Notes: generated from the letters alone by a model not told the origin. A stretch of DNA of 64,000 bases from Sycobia sp. Sy_11 (GCA_018907035.1 JACCIC010000223.1:124001-188000), one strand, 5' to 3'. Positions 22,230-33,697 are shown, counted from the first letter of the stretch. A program made the numbers and translations.

Positions 22230-23170
22230 TCATGATGGGGCGACCGTATCGATGACCCCACCCTTTACGTTGCTATGCGAATTTGATGCAGTGACGATTC
22301 GTTTCTCGTTGTGTAAAAACGTGTGATGGAATTTACTGCACCTTTTACAATGCGTATAATTACACGAAGGTTTATGTTCCCGTAAGCAATTAAAGCAGAG
22401 CTTCTTAGTTTTAACGACGTCCCATCGCTGTTGGACATTCAATTTCGCGAAATTCGTACATTGATAAATGCGATGGCCCTGACCGCAATATCCGTACGCG
22501 GCTGTAGTGCTCGTGATGAACGCACGTGCGCCAGAGTCGGTTCGCCTGGTCTTTGAGGTACGCGACAATATATCGCCAGATCGTTTGTTGAGCGACTTCG
22601 CCCAAGAGCGTGCCGAATCTAAATTTAAATTATCGAGACGCACGACGTATTCGTGTACACACGTATAAAACTATCGGAAAGAAGGTATCGAATCCAATTT
22701 AAGAGTACATTCCCATTCTAATCTCATCTCATGGAGAAGAGCTCTTTCGAGAAGACAAACCATCATACCCTCATCCGGTATGATACCGAAATCCTCGAGC
22801 ATAGCCTTATGCTGTTGTGCTTCGTCAACGAGTTTGGAAAGAGCTTAGAAAGACGTCCTTTGCAATGGCGTTGCTTTACAAAAAGCGTTATCGAAGAAAG
22901 CGAAATAATGTTTCATCGTAAGAAGTCGCTTATTCTCATAGAGTTCAATTAGTAGCTTCCGAGCCCTTTTATAATTGCCCGGACTTGCGGGGAAGAGCTC
23001 TCATTTATTTTTCTGCACTTCCCGATAAGGCGTTTCGGAGATCAGTGAATTTAAGTAAATCATCAATATCCGAACATGAATCAACCATTGATTTAAAAGT
23101 ATTTTTAAATGATATCCGATTATCGTAATTACCGTCAAATTTCGGTAATTTAGCGACTAATAGCTTAATG
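22230..23170 (-). pseudogene. BEL/Pao gag with zinc-knuckle cluster
   Basis: The N-terminal gag part is visible as KLPKFDGNYDNRISFKNTFK (near 23,145), then LLKFTDLRNALSGSA, followed by several stops and frame changes to about 22,650. An open 137-codon frame (22,643-22,230) then carries the cysteine-histidine cluster typical of BEL/Pao gag: YCGQGHRIYQC, KKLCFNCLREHKPSC, and CKRCSKFHHTFLH. This part binds the RNA genome in intact elements. The upstream decay means no functional product. Confidence 0.82.
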
Positions 23171-23214
23171 GCCTCCTATTTTTCGATTATCGTTGAATTC
23201 ATAAAATTCTTGAT

Positions 23215-23700
23215 CTCTCCATCCTTGATCTCTCCATCGGGATAGGTCTATTTCTGCGGCCTTTGTAGTTCTCCGAGATATTCCATGTGCCAACATCTCC
23301 AGAAATTCTGACGTGCTCTGGATAGAAACTTCCAAGTGGATAGGCGATTACCTGGAACAGAAACATAATTTTCATCAGAAAGCATAGTAAGAGACCTACC
23401 GACTGGTACACTAGCAGGAGTGATCGGCATCGGATCATTTGGATCTGCGGAAAGCGCGGCGAGTGGCCTAGAGTTTAAAATGGCTTCGATTTCGATCTCA
23501 AGTGTATTGAGTTCTTCGTAAGTGATTAACTGATCGCCCGCAACTCGACGAAAATAGTGTTTGAATGATTTAACAGCCGCCTCCCGTAAACCCCCGAAAT
23601 GATGAGATAACGGTCGACTGAAATGCCAAGTGATTCGTTGACTAGTCGCGTAATACCTAATGCTCTCTTGAAACTGCTCTAACTAAAAAGGGCATACATC
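23215..23700 (-). pseudogene. BEL/Pao integrase C-terminal part
   Basis: A long open minus-strand reading contains ITWHFSRPLSHHFGGLREAA (near 23,640), VKSFKHYFRRVAGDQLITYE, IEAILNSRPLAALSADPNDP and SRARQNFWRCWHMEYLGELQ (near 23,290). The W-x-F-x-PxxxHFGG-x-(W/R)-E motif with the catalytic Glu region, NSRPL, and FWxRWxxEYLxEL are hallmarks of BEL/Pao integrase. The first two aspartates of the DDE triad are upstream and missing. Its join to gag at about 23,200 lacks an LTR. Confidence 0.82.
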
Positions 23701-25004
23701 TCGCGCAACTTTTGTTCCTCTGCATAGAGTAAACAAAATAATTATATGCAACTCTTATAGAAGTGATATTGGAACTATTGTGTTATAATAAATATTATAA
23801 TCAACTACATAATAATACAACCCCTATACAATAATCCAACTATTGATTAGTACAACAAATTAGTATAAATAACAATTTAACAATAACGTAACCTAAAAAT
23901 AAAATAATTTAGTAAAGATAATAGCTGAAACAATTAATGACAGGACAAGGAACCACTTATCGAGAGGACCATTATATATGAAAAATTAATAGCAACGTAA
24001 CACCAAACAATTGAAACAATTTAAACATAAATTAGACTTGCAAATGGAACAAAGTAACATTAATTTAATAATAACTAAATAAACATATAAAACAAAAAAG
24101 AGAGAATATATACTACCTATATTATTACATTTTTAGTATGTTATTACATTTTAATTATTAATAAATAAATCAACAGGAGGAAACTATATAAGAAGGAAAA
24201 CCAGCATCAAGAAATTATAGAAGTGTTTTCTTTTACTATTTAATTCAGCGTTACAAAAAAAATCTTGCCTTTTCTCTTTCTTCTCAAAAATTCTTATTTT
24301 AATTATTACTGCCAGCTAGCAATAATGTGCTCTATAATAAGTAATAGTAAAGAACAACTGTAGTGATGAACAAATAACAACTATACTGAAAATAATCTAA
24401 AAATTCTTCTTTTTTGGCATTTATTATTTATCAACAATCAACAAATTTGTAACTCTTAATGATTTATAATAAATTAGTTTTAAATTTTAAAATAAATTTA
24501 CTTCAGTTTTAAAATAAATCAGCATCTATTGTACTCAATATAATAATTTTTTTTATATATAATTCAATTAATTAATCATAATTAATCTTATAAATAATCT
24601 TACTTATAATAAAGTACATTATTATTATAATATTTCCTTTTATTATCTTTGTTCGTCAAAATTTAACTCAATTTTTGCATCCAACATATTTCACAATCAA
24701 TTGTATTTAAGCTTTCATCACTCAGCACACATATCAACGAATTCTTTTTATACACGAACAGCAAATCTACTGGAAGAGTAAAAATTCCTACAACTGGTGT
24801 TGGAGATTGCAATCACCCGAAAGAGAAAGGAATACCATTTTTTATCTCTCTCTAGAGAAATACGTTTTTTTTACGCCTAGCAGACAGAACCAAGGACACG
24901 TCGAGTAACTGTTCTTACGTTTGTTTTTATTGTATATATCCCGTTATCGTTTTTACACTTTTGTCGTGATACCGTCTTATTTTTGAGAATCTCGCCCGGG
25001 AAAA
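23701..25004. other. AT-rich stretch before gag
   Basis: Very AT-rich, with no protein-like frame. The final 200 bp (from about 24,780) are less AT-rich and are probably the remaining leader of the gypsy-type element. Confidence 0.5.
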
Positions 25005-26499
25005 ATGGAGCTTCCTCAAGAGATTAGGTGTAATATAGATAAGAAGAGAGTAAGACTCAGCAGCGTCTACGAGAAATTACAGAAAGATGTGCTGCTCACT
25101 GAAGCCGAAAGGCTACATATGCAAATAGATGAAGACCTAACTATACTGAAAGATAGACTACTGCGTTTTAAAATACGGCGGCTTTTCGAATCAAACGCAG
25201 CAGAATGGCACGCTGAAGAAGACGAAACAATAGCGACAAACCAACGAGACATTGTGGAGTTATCACCAGTTTTGAGGTCCACCGCACTTGAACATATACA
25301 GTACGACGCAGATAACAACAATGCTTCGGAAAATAAAGACACAACGGAACACCATGCCACGGCACTGATCTGGCCGAATACCGCTCCATACGTGGGATAC
25401 CCGTACGGGCCATGGCTATCACCAACAGCGCACAGCACGAACTCCACTATGTGTAACCATCTCTCCGCTGCTGCCAAAAGCTGGAAACACCTGCCTTGAG
25501 GATGGCCATATGCTCACCCAGTGCTATTCCAGCATTAAGCCACGATGCCACGCCCGGGTATGCTCTAACGCAACACCTGGAGCGCAGCCCACGCATAACG
25601 CAGCACAAACAACGCTCAACAACATGAATGCGAGTCGACCCTTTGAAAACACATATTTAAAGGAAACACGTACCGGACAGTTACTACGCCAGTGGAAAGT
25701 GCAATTCATGGAAGCCTCTCGCGAAGACGTGGAGTTCATCGATAGAATGGAGGAGGCGATGAATAGCCTCGATATTCCAGCAGCCGATATTTTGAAATTA
25801 ATTCCAAGGATACTGGGCGGCTCAGCCCGTATCTGGGCCAGACCCTTATACAAACAGTGGAGTACACTGGATGAATTCAAAGCAGCGCAGTGCTGTTAAT
25901 TCCGGCCTATCGATTATACTCTCGGCCTAGAAGAGGAATTGCGTGATAGAGCGCAAGGCTCAAAAGAGCCCATAGTTTCATATCTCAGGGGCATACGCGT
26001 TCTACTAGACAAGATGGCACCTGCACTAACACTCGAGGCACAGCTCGACAGGATATACAGAAACCTGCATCCGTCGTATATTGAAAAGAATAATAGAAAC
26101 GAGTTCCGGTCCATCGACGAGCTGCAATTGCTGGGTAAACAAATCGAGCTGAAGAACGAGCTCACAAAGCGGTACAAAGAACCGCCGGCACAAGACGAAT
26201 GCATGGTGAGCATCGCGGCCTGCTCTCCGTCAGAAAGGGCGAATAGGCGATCGAGATTGGCGGCAATCGATAACGAAAAACCAACGGCTTCGAAGAAAAC
26301 TGTAACGATAAACGAGTCATCCGGCCCACTAGAAACCAGGGACGATGTCGTACGATCGCATTCCCACAACTCGCGGATAGACACTGGAAGAAACAGTCCG
26401 ACTCCCATGGTCAACAAGGAAACAACTGGAAGACGAGCAGAAGAGAGCAGGCGACAAAGGAGTCCATCGCCACGGTATCGGTCACCGTCCCCGTACTAA
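25005..26499 (+). pseudogene. Gypsy-type gag (matrix and capsid)
   Basis: The frame opens at the ATG at 25,005 (MELPQEIRCN) and runs 164 codons. It then shifts frame near 25,500-25,510 and continues to 26,499 with one in-frame TAA at 25,897-25,899. The capsid part shows GQLLRQWKVQFMEASREDVE, LKLIPRILGGSARIWARPLY and LRDRAQGSKEPIVSYLRGIR, the usual helical gag capsid pattern with a W-x-x-F...F and QG-x-x-E-x-(I/V)-x-x-Y-x-x-R-like segment. The C-terminus becomes Arg/Ser-rich (RRQRSPSPRYRSPSPY). In life this protein would form the cytoplasmic particle. The start was chosen because it follows a stop-rich leader and gives the longest protein-like N-terminus. Confidence 0.75.
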
Positions 26500-26917
26500 A
26501 GAAAACCACCCGCTCATCTGGATACCCCTCGCCCATATCGGCATCACATCCCAGAACCCCTCTCCGTCGCCGTCATACCGACATAGATACCCCTGTCGAA
26601 GCCCAGCAGGTAACCTAGACCGTGAACCGCAGAGAAGAAGAATACCTGATCGGCAATACCGATCACCTAGCAAAGACGACCTTAGGTACCGATCGTATAG
26701 ATCGCCTGATAGACGAGATCGAGAGTATCGTTCCCCAGCACGAGAGAACGTACGGCGTTCCAAAAATGAACCACAGCGTGAGGATGACAAGCCCTGCTGG
26801 ACCTGCAAAAAATCAGGACACTGGGCAGACAGATGCCCTGACAGGTGGAAAGTCTATTGTTATTACCTCAACGACAATAACGTTAGGACACTGAACTGTC
26901 CCCATTTCAGCCCATGA
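26500..26917 (+). pseudogene. Gypsy-type nucleocapsid, SR-like basic region plus CCHC knuckle
   Basis: This continues the gag C-terminus in a shifted frame. It reads RYRSPSKDDLRYRSYRSPDR, then REYRSPARENVRRS, then the knuckle CWTCKKSGHWADRC (C-x2-C-x4-H-x4-C, about 26,795-26,836), and stops at 26,915-26,917. The knuckle would bind RNA. The run of RS and RYRSP units before it resembles the arginine-serine domains of splicing factors, which is unusual for gag and is discussed as a finding. Confidence 0.78.
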
Positions 26918-27390
26918 AAAAGCTCGGGAAACGAATAAGGGACGAGGACACTGGAGTCGAACTCGACAATCCTTTTAATATGACTCCACTTAACATCAAC
27001 GATGAAGATGACTGCCCCAGAGCCAGGGATGTGACAAACACATACCCCAACATCAAGGCACCTGAAGAAGAAAATAGATTCTTCCTAAATATAGAGCTGA
27101 TGGGAAAAATACTCCCAGCGCTGATCGACCTTGGCGCTCGGAAATCTTACGTAGACCCTGGTCCAGGCAAGCTAGTAAAATCGGCTACCATACCTGTACG
27201 CTCGTATATGCAGATGCAGGACGGCAAAGTATGCCCCGAAGAAGGCGAAGTCGATTTGTTATTGACAATCGACAACCAACAACTGAAAGCCTGCGTCGAG
27301 GTATCGGCTTCCTTGAAGTTTAACATGATACTCGGCATAGACATACTTACGTCAATAAAAATGATCATCAATTTTGCCGATGCTACGTAG
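26914..27390 (+). pseudogene. Gypsy-type aspartic protease
   Basis: A 158-codon open frame overlapping the end of the nucleocapsid by four bases, in a different phase. ILPALIDLGARKSYVDPG marks the active site, where retroelement proteases have D-(S/T)-G. Here Asp is followed by Leu-Gly, so the catalytic motif is broken by one residue. KFNMILGIDILTSIKMIINF matches the conserved ILG-x-D-x-L distal motif of the fold. It ends in a stop before the RT. Confidence 0.78.
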
Positions 27391-28216
27391 CACACGTCTA
27401 AAAACATAATTAGGCACTTCATCACACAACAACGTGACTCACCAGAGGCTATTACGGCTATCGCAACCGTCAATGGGGTAGCCCAATGCAAAGACTCAGA
27501 CAAGCAAGAATTAGACTGAGTGCTACGATACTTGACACCGGAAAGTAAGGAAACGCTGTATAAAGCAGCGTCTCCGACGAATACCGGACAAACTCCTAAA
27601 GCAGGCACATGCGGAAATCGATTGACTGCTCGAGGAGGGTATTATAGAGCTATCGGAAAGCTCGTGGAGTAGCTGTCCGGTAATAGTCCCTAAAAAGGAC
27701 GGAAGAATAAGGTTTTGTATTGATTCCGGGGCAGTCAACGTCATCACTAAAAAGGAAACGTACCCTTTTCCGCATATGGATGTCCTGCTGGTCAACCTAA
27801 GTGACGCGCGGTTCCTGACTAAAATAGATCTCAGTCAGGCTTACCATCAAATAACGCTTCAGATGAGCAGCAAATAGATCACCGCCTTTGCGGTTCCGCA
27901 GAACGGCCTCTTTCAATATACCAGATTACCTTATGGGCTAACGAACGCCCCGGTCACCGTCCAGCGTGGTATGGTCTTTGTTTTCCGGCTAGCGTGGCAG
28001 CCGAACTTCTTCGTGTATATATACGATATTATTGTCGCTACGAAGATCTTCAAACAGCACATTTGCGAAGTGAAAGCGGTAATCAACCGCCTTAATGAAA
28101 TTGGATTGCAGATTCGCCCAGTGAGCGAATATTCAAGGCCTACCAACCTGAGACAATTAAGGGCCTTTTTAGGCATGGTCGGGTGGTACGCTAAGTTCAT
28201 GAAGGACTTAGAGTAA
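27391..28216 (+). pseudogene. Gypsy-type reverse transcriptase
   Basis: Conserved RT blocks appear in order despite stops and frameshifts: SSCPVIVPKKDGRIRFCID (about 27,668), then RFLTKIDLSQAYHQITLQ (about 27,812), then FAVPQNGLFQYTRLPYGLTN (about 27,889). An in-frame stop lies between the second and third. The catalytic box at about 28,013-28,036 reads VYIYDIIVAT instead of Y-x-D-D, so the first catalytic aspartate is Tyr. The distal LRQLRAFLGMVGWYAKFM segment matches the RT-RNase H junction of gypsy elements. The enzyme is certainly inactive. Confidence 0.88.
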
Positions 28217-28771
28217 ATAAAGCTCCCCGTCACAAAACTTTTAAAGAAGAACATCCAATGGCACTGGGGATCAGGGCAATAAGAAGCTTTCGATAAGCTT
28301 CGAATCCTTTTGACGCAAGCGCCTGTGCTAGCGCGCCGCATGCAGTACAAGCCATATGTCTTGAAAAGCAATGCGAGCAATCACACCTTCGGCCCGGTGC
28401 TAAACCAAGAACACGACAGCGAAGAGCACCCAATTGCATACGCCAGCAGTACCTTAACATCAGCGTAGGTGAAATACACCTTCACCGAGAAGGTGTGCCT
28501 GGCCGTCCTGTGGGTAGTGGAAAAATTCAGCGGGTATCTACTCGGCAAGAAGTTTACGGTAATAACGGACCACAGTAGCGTTAAATGGTTACACACACTA
28601 AAGGAGCCAACAGGACGTTTAGCTATGTGGGCAACGGCACTCCAGGCCTACAATATGGAAATCGTCCACAGAAAGGGAGCACTTCACCATGTACCAGACG
28701 CCCTGCCAAGGCCCTCACAGCACCCCGAGTCCTCTACCGCTACCCTCACAACCCTTGACATGGCCAAGTGA
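28217..28771 (+). pseudogene. Gypsy-type RNase H
   Basis: Residues PVTKLLKKNIQWHWGSG, EHPIAYASSTLTSA, a stop, then VKYTFTEKVCLAVLWVVEKF, KFTVITDHSSVKWLHTLKEP and AYNMEIVHRKGALHHVPDAL form the standard RNase H order of Ty3/gypsy polymerases. The glutamate of the TEKE-like box and the aspartate of TDH are present. The first catalytic Asp position reads SNASNHT where D-A-S is expected (Asn). Several stops interrupt the frame. Confidence 0.85.
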
Positions 28772-28924
28772 CACCGTCAAAACAGTGCTAAAGTTCAAAA
28801 ACATCCAGAATTATACCTCGATTGGTCGATCAAGGATGGACGCCTATGACTGGAAACTAGTGGTATCCTCTAACAACAGAAAGCGAGTCCTCCACGACCG
28901 TCATAATACTCTGACGGCACTTTA

Positions 28925-30004
28925 GAGTAGATAAAACTACTCACAAAGTCGGCCAGCAATACTATTGGCCAGGTATGAAAAGAGACATACACAAATATGT
29001 GAAGCACTACCCTGAGTGTCAAATACACAAAGTGTCGCAGAGAGGACCCACGGGCTTAATGTCCCAACGAAATGATGGGCCCGTTCCCAACCAGCGAGGA
29101 ACAACATATCTATCTCCTGGTGTTTCAAGACCTCTTCATCAAATAGATCGAGATACGCCTATTTCGAAAAGCAAGTGGCCAAGCAATCACTCGGGCACTA
29201 GAGAAACAGATCATCTTCAAGTAGGATTGTCCAAAATATCTAATTTCGGATCACGGCACCGAGTTCGCCAACAACTGGCTCAAAACCCAACTCGCGGAAT
29301 TAGGTATTATATACCAATTTATCGCGCCGTACTATGCACAAGCAAACCCTGTAGAAAGGGTAAACAGGGTCATCAAAACCATGATCGCGATTTTTGTCCA
29401 AAAGGACCATATAAACTTGGACATTCACCTACCACAGTTTGCATTGGCAGCAAACACAGCAGTGCACGCTAGTACTCAGACGTCGCCAACATTTTTAAAT
29501 TTTTGCCGGAATCCCCCAGAAATGGCGACGTACCGTGATTCTCAAGAACCAACGCTGCAGGTGAAAACCTTAACACCTCTGGAATGGCAAAATCGTATGA
29601 AGAGATTGCCCGCCATCCACAATCGCATTAAAAAACACCTGAGCACTGCAAGTCAAAAACAGGCCAAATACTACAACAAGGGACGTCGACCGGAGACATT
29701 TGAGGTCAATGACATGGTGTATAGACGCAACCATGTCCTGTCATCGGGTCCAGACCAATTCGAAATTGGTTCGGCGAAATTGGCTCCAAAATTCATAGCC
29801 CCCTGCAAAATTACGAAAAAAAATATCTTCGTTAAATTTGAGATCGAGGACATGAGTGACGGGAAAACGACAAACGCGCATGTATCAGACCTAAAAAGAT
29901 ATCACCAATTTAACGACATTCATTCATCCACAGGTACCAACAGTGAGCAACATGTACCGAGTCAACGGATGAGGCAGAGCACTGCATCGATCAGTCACTT
30001 CTGA
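28925..30004 (+). pseudogene. Gypsy-type integrase
   Basis: The zinc-binding part reads KVGQQYYWPGMKRDIHKYVK then HYPECQIHK, where the first cysteine of the expected C-x2-C is Tyr. The catalytic core is spread over frames: an Asp in LLVFQDLFIK (near 29,120, followed by a stop in place of Trp), an Asp in SDHGTEFANNWL (near 29,248) and the Glu in NPVERVNRVIKTMI (near 29,345). The C-terminal part (29,381-30,004) is open for 207 codons and ends with a GPY/F-like DNA-binding segment, KLAPKFIAPCKI. Frameshifts and the lost zinc ligand make it non-functional. Confidence 0.86.
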
Positions 30005-30086
30005 TCAGGCCAAAATAACTGGGGACCCACAAATCCCCCAACCCCTCTCGTACGACCCGAACGAAATGTAGGGACCAACCCCCATA

Positions 30087-31437
30087 GTGCACATCCGCAG
30101 GGTTTCCCCCAATCGATTTGGCAGTACCCTCCATATGGGGAAATTGACCGTGGAACTAGAGGAATTGCAGAAATCGCGGCTGAACTTAATCCAATTCAGC
30201 CTCGATGGAACACAAGAGCTCGTCGAAGAAAAACCGGCAATGAAAATCACGCCGATAGCCGACGCTTCATTTAGCCTCTCGTTATTGGATACGAGCGTAC
30301 GGACCATCGACGACCCCGGAAATCCCACCCAACCCCAACCCCATAACGATCGCGTAAACCACTCACACCCCGATACTGACAACACAGACACTGATATCGT
30401 CTGTAATCGTCCGCAACGACGTAAAACTACGGAAGACGAGGAACAAAAAGACAACATCATCGGCGACAGTCCGCAAAGACTTGAAACTATGAAACCATCT
30501 AAGGAGGAGGAAGACGGCTACGTATCAGAAATGGCTTGATACAAAACTGGACAACTAGAACCGTCTCGGTCAATTGTTAGGGTACAAAAAGATTTTACCC
30601 CACATAACCAAATACGATCGGTCCGTTACCCTATAGGCCGGGACCAAGGTTCAACAGGCGACCACCTCCCAAACACACATCTAGCAGTGTGCGGCAAGTT
30701 GTGTACGTGAGCACCCGGGAATACGGTGATGTAACGTTATATTGCGGATACTGGTGCGCATTCATGCAATCTGTCGCGACACAACAATTGCAGATGCAAC
30801 AAACCCACCTGACTGTACAAGATGCTAACGATACAACAAAGTAGAAGTGCAATATCCCATTAAAATACAAAAAGACGGTAGACAATGTTAAAGTCGCAGA
30901 GACCCTCCCCCCTATTCGCCCTACCTAAAGAGACCACCCCAACATCGCGCCCATATACCAACATACCGCCCCACAACCAAAAACATCGCATCGGAGTCAG
31001 TAAGGGATTGAACCCGTTTACGATACTAATGTTGGTGAACGAAGCAACGGAGACCAGCCATCACGTCCCGCGAGAGGAAACGATACCCATGTATCCCCAT
31101 GGAAAATATGTGGAGTAAACACGAATCGTGTTAAGGGATGACCTGGAAAAATGAGAATAAAAAGATATTAGAACCGATCCCTGCCGAGATACGGAGATGG
31201 CACAGCGTCGGTGGGCGAGGACGAAAGCAACAGCACCACTTAGAAGAGCGCACAATGACTCCTATAGTAACTAGGCTACTTGCTCGCCCCACCAACGCTG
31301 TACCAACCCCTGATAATTGGAACGTCACTAACGACGATAATTTTTTCCAGCAAACATACGACACACAGAGGAAGAAGAATTTAATCACAAGAAAGAAGGC
31401 GAAATGCTTGCAAGAACAACGCAGACTAAAGCGTTAG
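30087..31437 (+). pseudogene. 3' accessory coding region of the gypsy-type element, unknown function
   Basis: After integrase, protein-like segments continue in changing frames. A 150-codon frame (30,087-30,539) is rich in Asp, Pro, Thr and His at its end, with RVNHSHPDTDNTDTDIVCNR. A segment at about 30,640-30,840 contains VVYVSTREYGDVTLYCGYWC. A 99-codon frame (31,138-31,437) is strongly basic and ends KKAKCLQEQRRLKR. The position is that of an env-like or extra ORF in some gypsy elements, but I see no signal peptide, furin-type site or membrane anchor, so I do not call it env. Confidence 0.4.
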
Positions 31438-31864
31438 AAATTTGAGTATAGTTAGGTTAGGTTACATATGAATTATAGTTTTTTTTACGCAATGATAATT
31501 TACTTAGTACTTTCTTTCTAGGATAAGTTTCGCGTTAGCAATAGGTTAGAATAAGGCTTAGTTTGTAATTAAATGTAGGGAAGTAGCAATAGGAAAATAA
31601 ATAGTATTGCATCGAGTCACAGCGAGCGACCGGCGACCAAGACGCACACCAGCGGCTGCAATCATATTTTTCTTATCAGTTATCGTAAATGCCTTTTTTT
31701 ATTTCTCTTTTATACACAGGCAAAGGGTAAAGCAATGATCGTCATGTTTCCCCTAATTATGTATTATCCCCTACCGTGTTCCCCAAGGTATATCAGCAAC
31801 GTTCGAGTTTCGCGCACCGTCAGCACTCCAACCCCTTCGCGACAACGCACCGCCTCTGCGGTTT
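31438..31864 (+). other. Untranslated 3' internal region of the gypsy-type element
   Basis: Lies between the last accessory frame and the polypurine tract. It is AT-rich to about 31,615, then a mixed region. No coding signal. Confidence 0.45.
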
Positions 31865-31877
31865 GGGAGGGGGAGTT
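31865..31877 (+). other. Polypurine tract
   Basis: GGGAGGGGGAGTT lies directly before the TG start of the 3' LTR. This is the usual place for the plus-strand DNA primer of an LTR retroelement. Confidence 0.7.
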
Positions 31878-33115
31878 TGTGATCGCCCGAATGGCGGTCG
31901 TAGGTTAGACCGCTTGGGTAAAAAACCGCGAGTGTTCGTGCGAGTTCGCGAAATTGTACGCGCGAGTCGCGAGAGCGCTTAAAGCGTAACGGTAGGTATG
32001 AGGTTCGAATTGAAGATCACTTTCGTCCCCGGCGTTCGTATAGTTTGACATATTTTCGTCCCCGGCGTTCGTATAGTTTGACGCACTTTCGTCCCCGACC
32101 TTCGCACAGTTCGACGCACTTTTCGCCCGTTCCGCTTCGTTGTATTTTCCGCATTACGTTTTCCATCGACTGGAGTCGTGAAAGTTTGAGGTCGCCATTT
32201 TAGCATCCTTCGCGGTAACGTGCCTTCACGGTAAAGTTCCCTTCGTTTACGTGCGTGCATACCGGAGAAGCGAGAAAGACGCACGGTAATATCCTTGCCG
32301 CAGCCCCGGACCGAGAACGCGAACGGCTGAGGAAGCGAACACGCTGCCATCCGTATACCGTCGTGCATAGCGAGGCCATCAGCGGCTATGATCTGTGATC
32401 AAGTGCAACCGCGCGAACAACCGAGGAGAAGCCAGAGATAGCGGCGCGGCCCACAACGTCCTTACGCATCCGCGTAAGTGAGAGGGAGAGCGCGTACACA
32501 GTCGCTCTGGTGCAAGGCAACAGCCGCAAGCATCAGCGAGCACCAGCGAGCACCAGTGAGCATCGAGGCCAGCGACAGCATCGTCGCCGGCGGCAAGTAG
32601 CTTATGTACTTTTTATTATTGTCATATGTATGTGCGTAACTAGGCTCATGGTCCGTCGCCGCGCCCGTCTCCCGCGATCCCCACGTGTAGCGTAGCGGTT
32701 ATGCACGCGTAGTATATATCTCGCATTTTATATAATGTAATATTTTTATAGCTTCGTATAATATATCGTGCATGTACCGTATATATCGTATCATTTCACA
32801 TTGTACGGTTGTAGAATATACCGTCCGATTCCGTGTCTCCCGCCCCGTGCATTTTATGTGATAGCGTATTTACGAAATAATTGGTATATCGTCGCGAAAC
32901 CCGCAACTAGAGCGTAGTGTATGAGCTACACGAATAATGTAAAAGAGTTTCCTGTAATGAAAAGTGATAATATTGTCAAAACCTCGTAAAGACTGCAGCG
33001 TGATTCATTTCCCTTTTCCTTGTCCCCTTTCTAACGGAGTTTACGAACAGCGGCATGGAAGTGTCCACCCACACATCGATATACCGGAAGTAATAACCGC
33101 GAGTTTGGGGTTATA
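31878..33115 (+). repeat. 3' LTR of the gypsy-type element
   Basis: Starts TGTGATCGC and ends GGGGTTATA. It aligns with 18,154-19,311 through shared blocks such as GGTATGAGGTTCGAATTGAAG-like, AAGACGCACGGTAATATC and CGAAACCCGCA. An extra near-duplicate of CGTCCCCGGCGTTCGTATAG is present here. Flanked on the right by the second half of dispersed repeat R. Confidence 0.82.
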
Positions 33116-33335
33116 ATATATATATACATAGTTTCGAGGTTGTTGGTAAAGAACCCTATTTTGCCATTATTTCTTTTGTTCAAACTAAAAAAAAAGGCTC
33201 TTGTCACAATTCTGAATTTTATATAATGTATAAAAATAAAAACATAATTTGTCGTTACAAACTATATTCAGTATAATTTGGCATACAGAAACATTTTACA
33301 AAAGGAGAGAGAGAGAGAGAGAAAGAGAGAAAGAG
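33116..33335 (+). repeat. Dispersed repeat R, right half
   Basis: ATACATAGTTTCGAG, CTCTTGTCACAATTC and ACTATATTCAGTAT match 2,690-2,890, and both copies end in GA-rich runs. This is the right flank of the LTR element insertion. Confidence 0.75.
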
Positions 33336-33697
33336 ATAAAATAAAGATTTTAAAGACTTTAAATCTGAAACATTCCTGATGGAAATCCATCACATTTAAT
33401 ATCTATATTTACTAATTATTATTATGTGAGTGCTAGAAAGTGGCCGTGATTATTGTCTATTCCTTAGCCTGTGATAAAAGATGACCGGGTTAATTTTTTC
33501 GGACTATTACTTAGTATTTCGTGGAATCATTATATAAAATCTATGCTCATACCATATATATGACATTGGTTACAGCACCACAATAATTGAAATTGAATGT
33601 TCTTTGTAAATAACTATATAATATTTAATATTTATCTTTAAAAAAAGATTAGGACACATAGATCTCGACCAGCGCTCGTGGACCTGGAAAAGGAGAA

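Larger units (their letters stand above)
21681..23700 (-). mobile_element. BEL/Pao retroelement remnant, rearranged
   Basis: On the minus strand the order is integrase C-terminal part (23,700-23,215), gag (23,170-22,230), then protease (22,217-21,681). In intact BEL/Pao elements gag and protease come first and integrase last, with RT and RNase H between. The present order means two fragments are joined, or the element was permuted. No RT is present. It sits in the opposite orientation inside the gypsy-type element. Confidence 0.8.
18154..33115 (+). mobile_element. Ty3/gypsy-type LTR retroelement, decayed, with nested BEL/Pao remnant
   Basis: The element has related LTRs at 18,154-19,311 and 31,878-33,115, a primer-binding site three bases after the first, a polypurine tract directly before the second, and gag, protease, RT, RNase H, integrase in gypsy order between them. 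Dispersed repeat R is split across the outer flanks, and an unsplit relative exists at 2,471-2,890, so both LTRs belong to one insertion. Target duplication is hidden in (TA)n. Stops, frameshifts and lost catalytic residues show it is long dead. The usual size of such elements is 5-12 kb. The 15-kb span is explained by nested insertions, mainly within 19.3-25 kb. Confidence 0.82.

Noticed and set aside
21733..22326. 197-codon plus-strand open frame
   Set aside because: It lies antisense to the recognisable BEL/Pao gag and protease on the minus strand.
31776..32368. Open frames within the 3' LTR
   Set aside because: They are Arg-rich translations of CpG-rich LTR sequence on both strands, without motifs.
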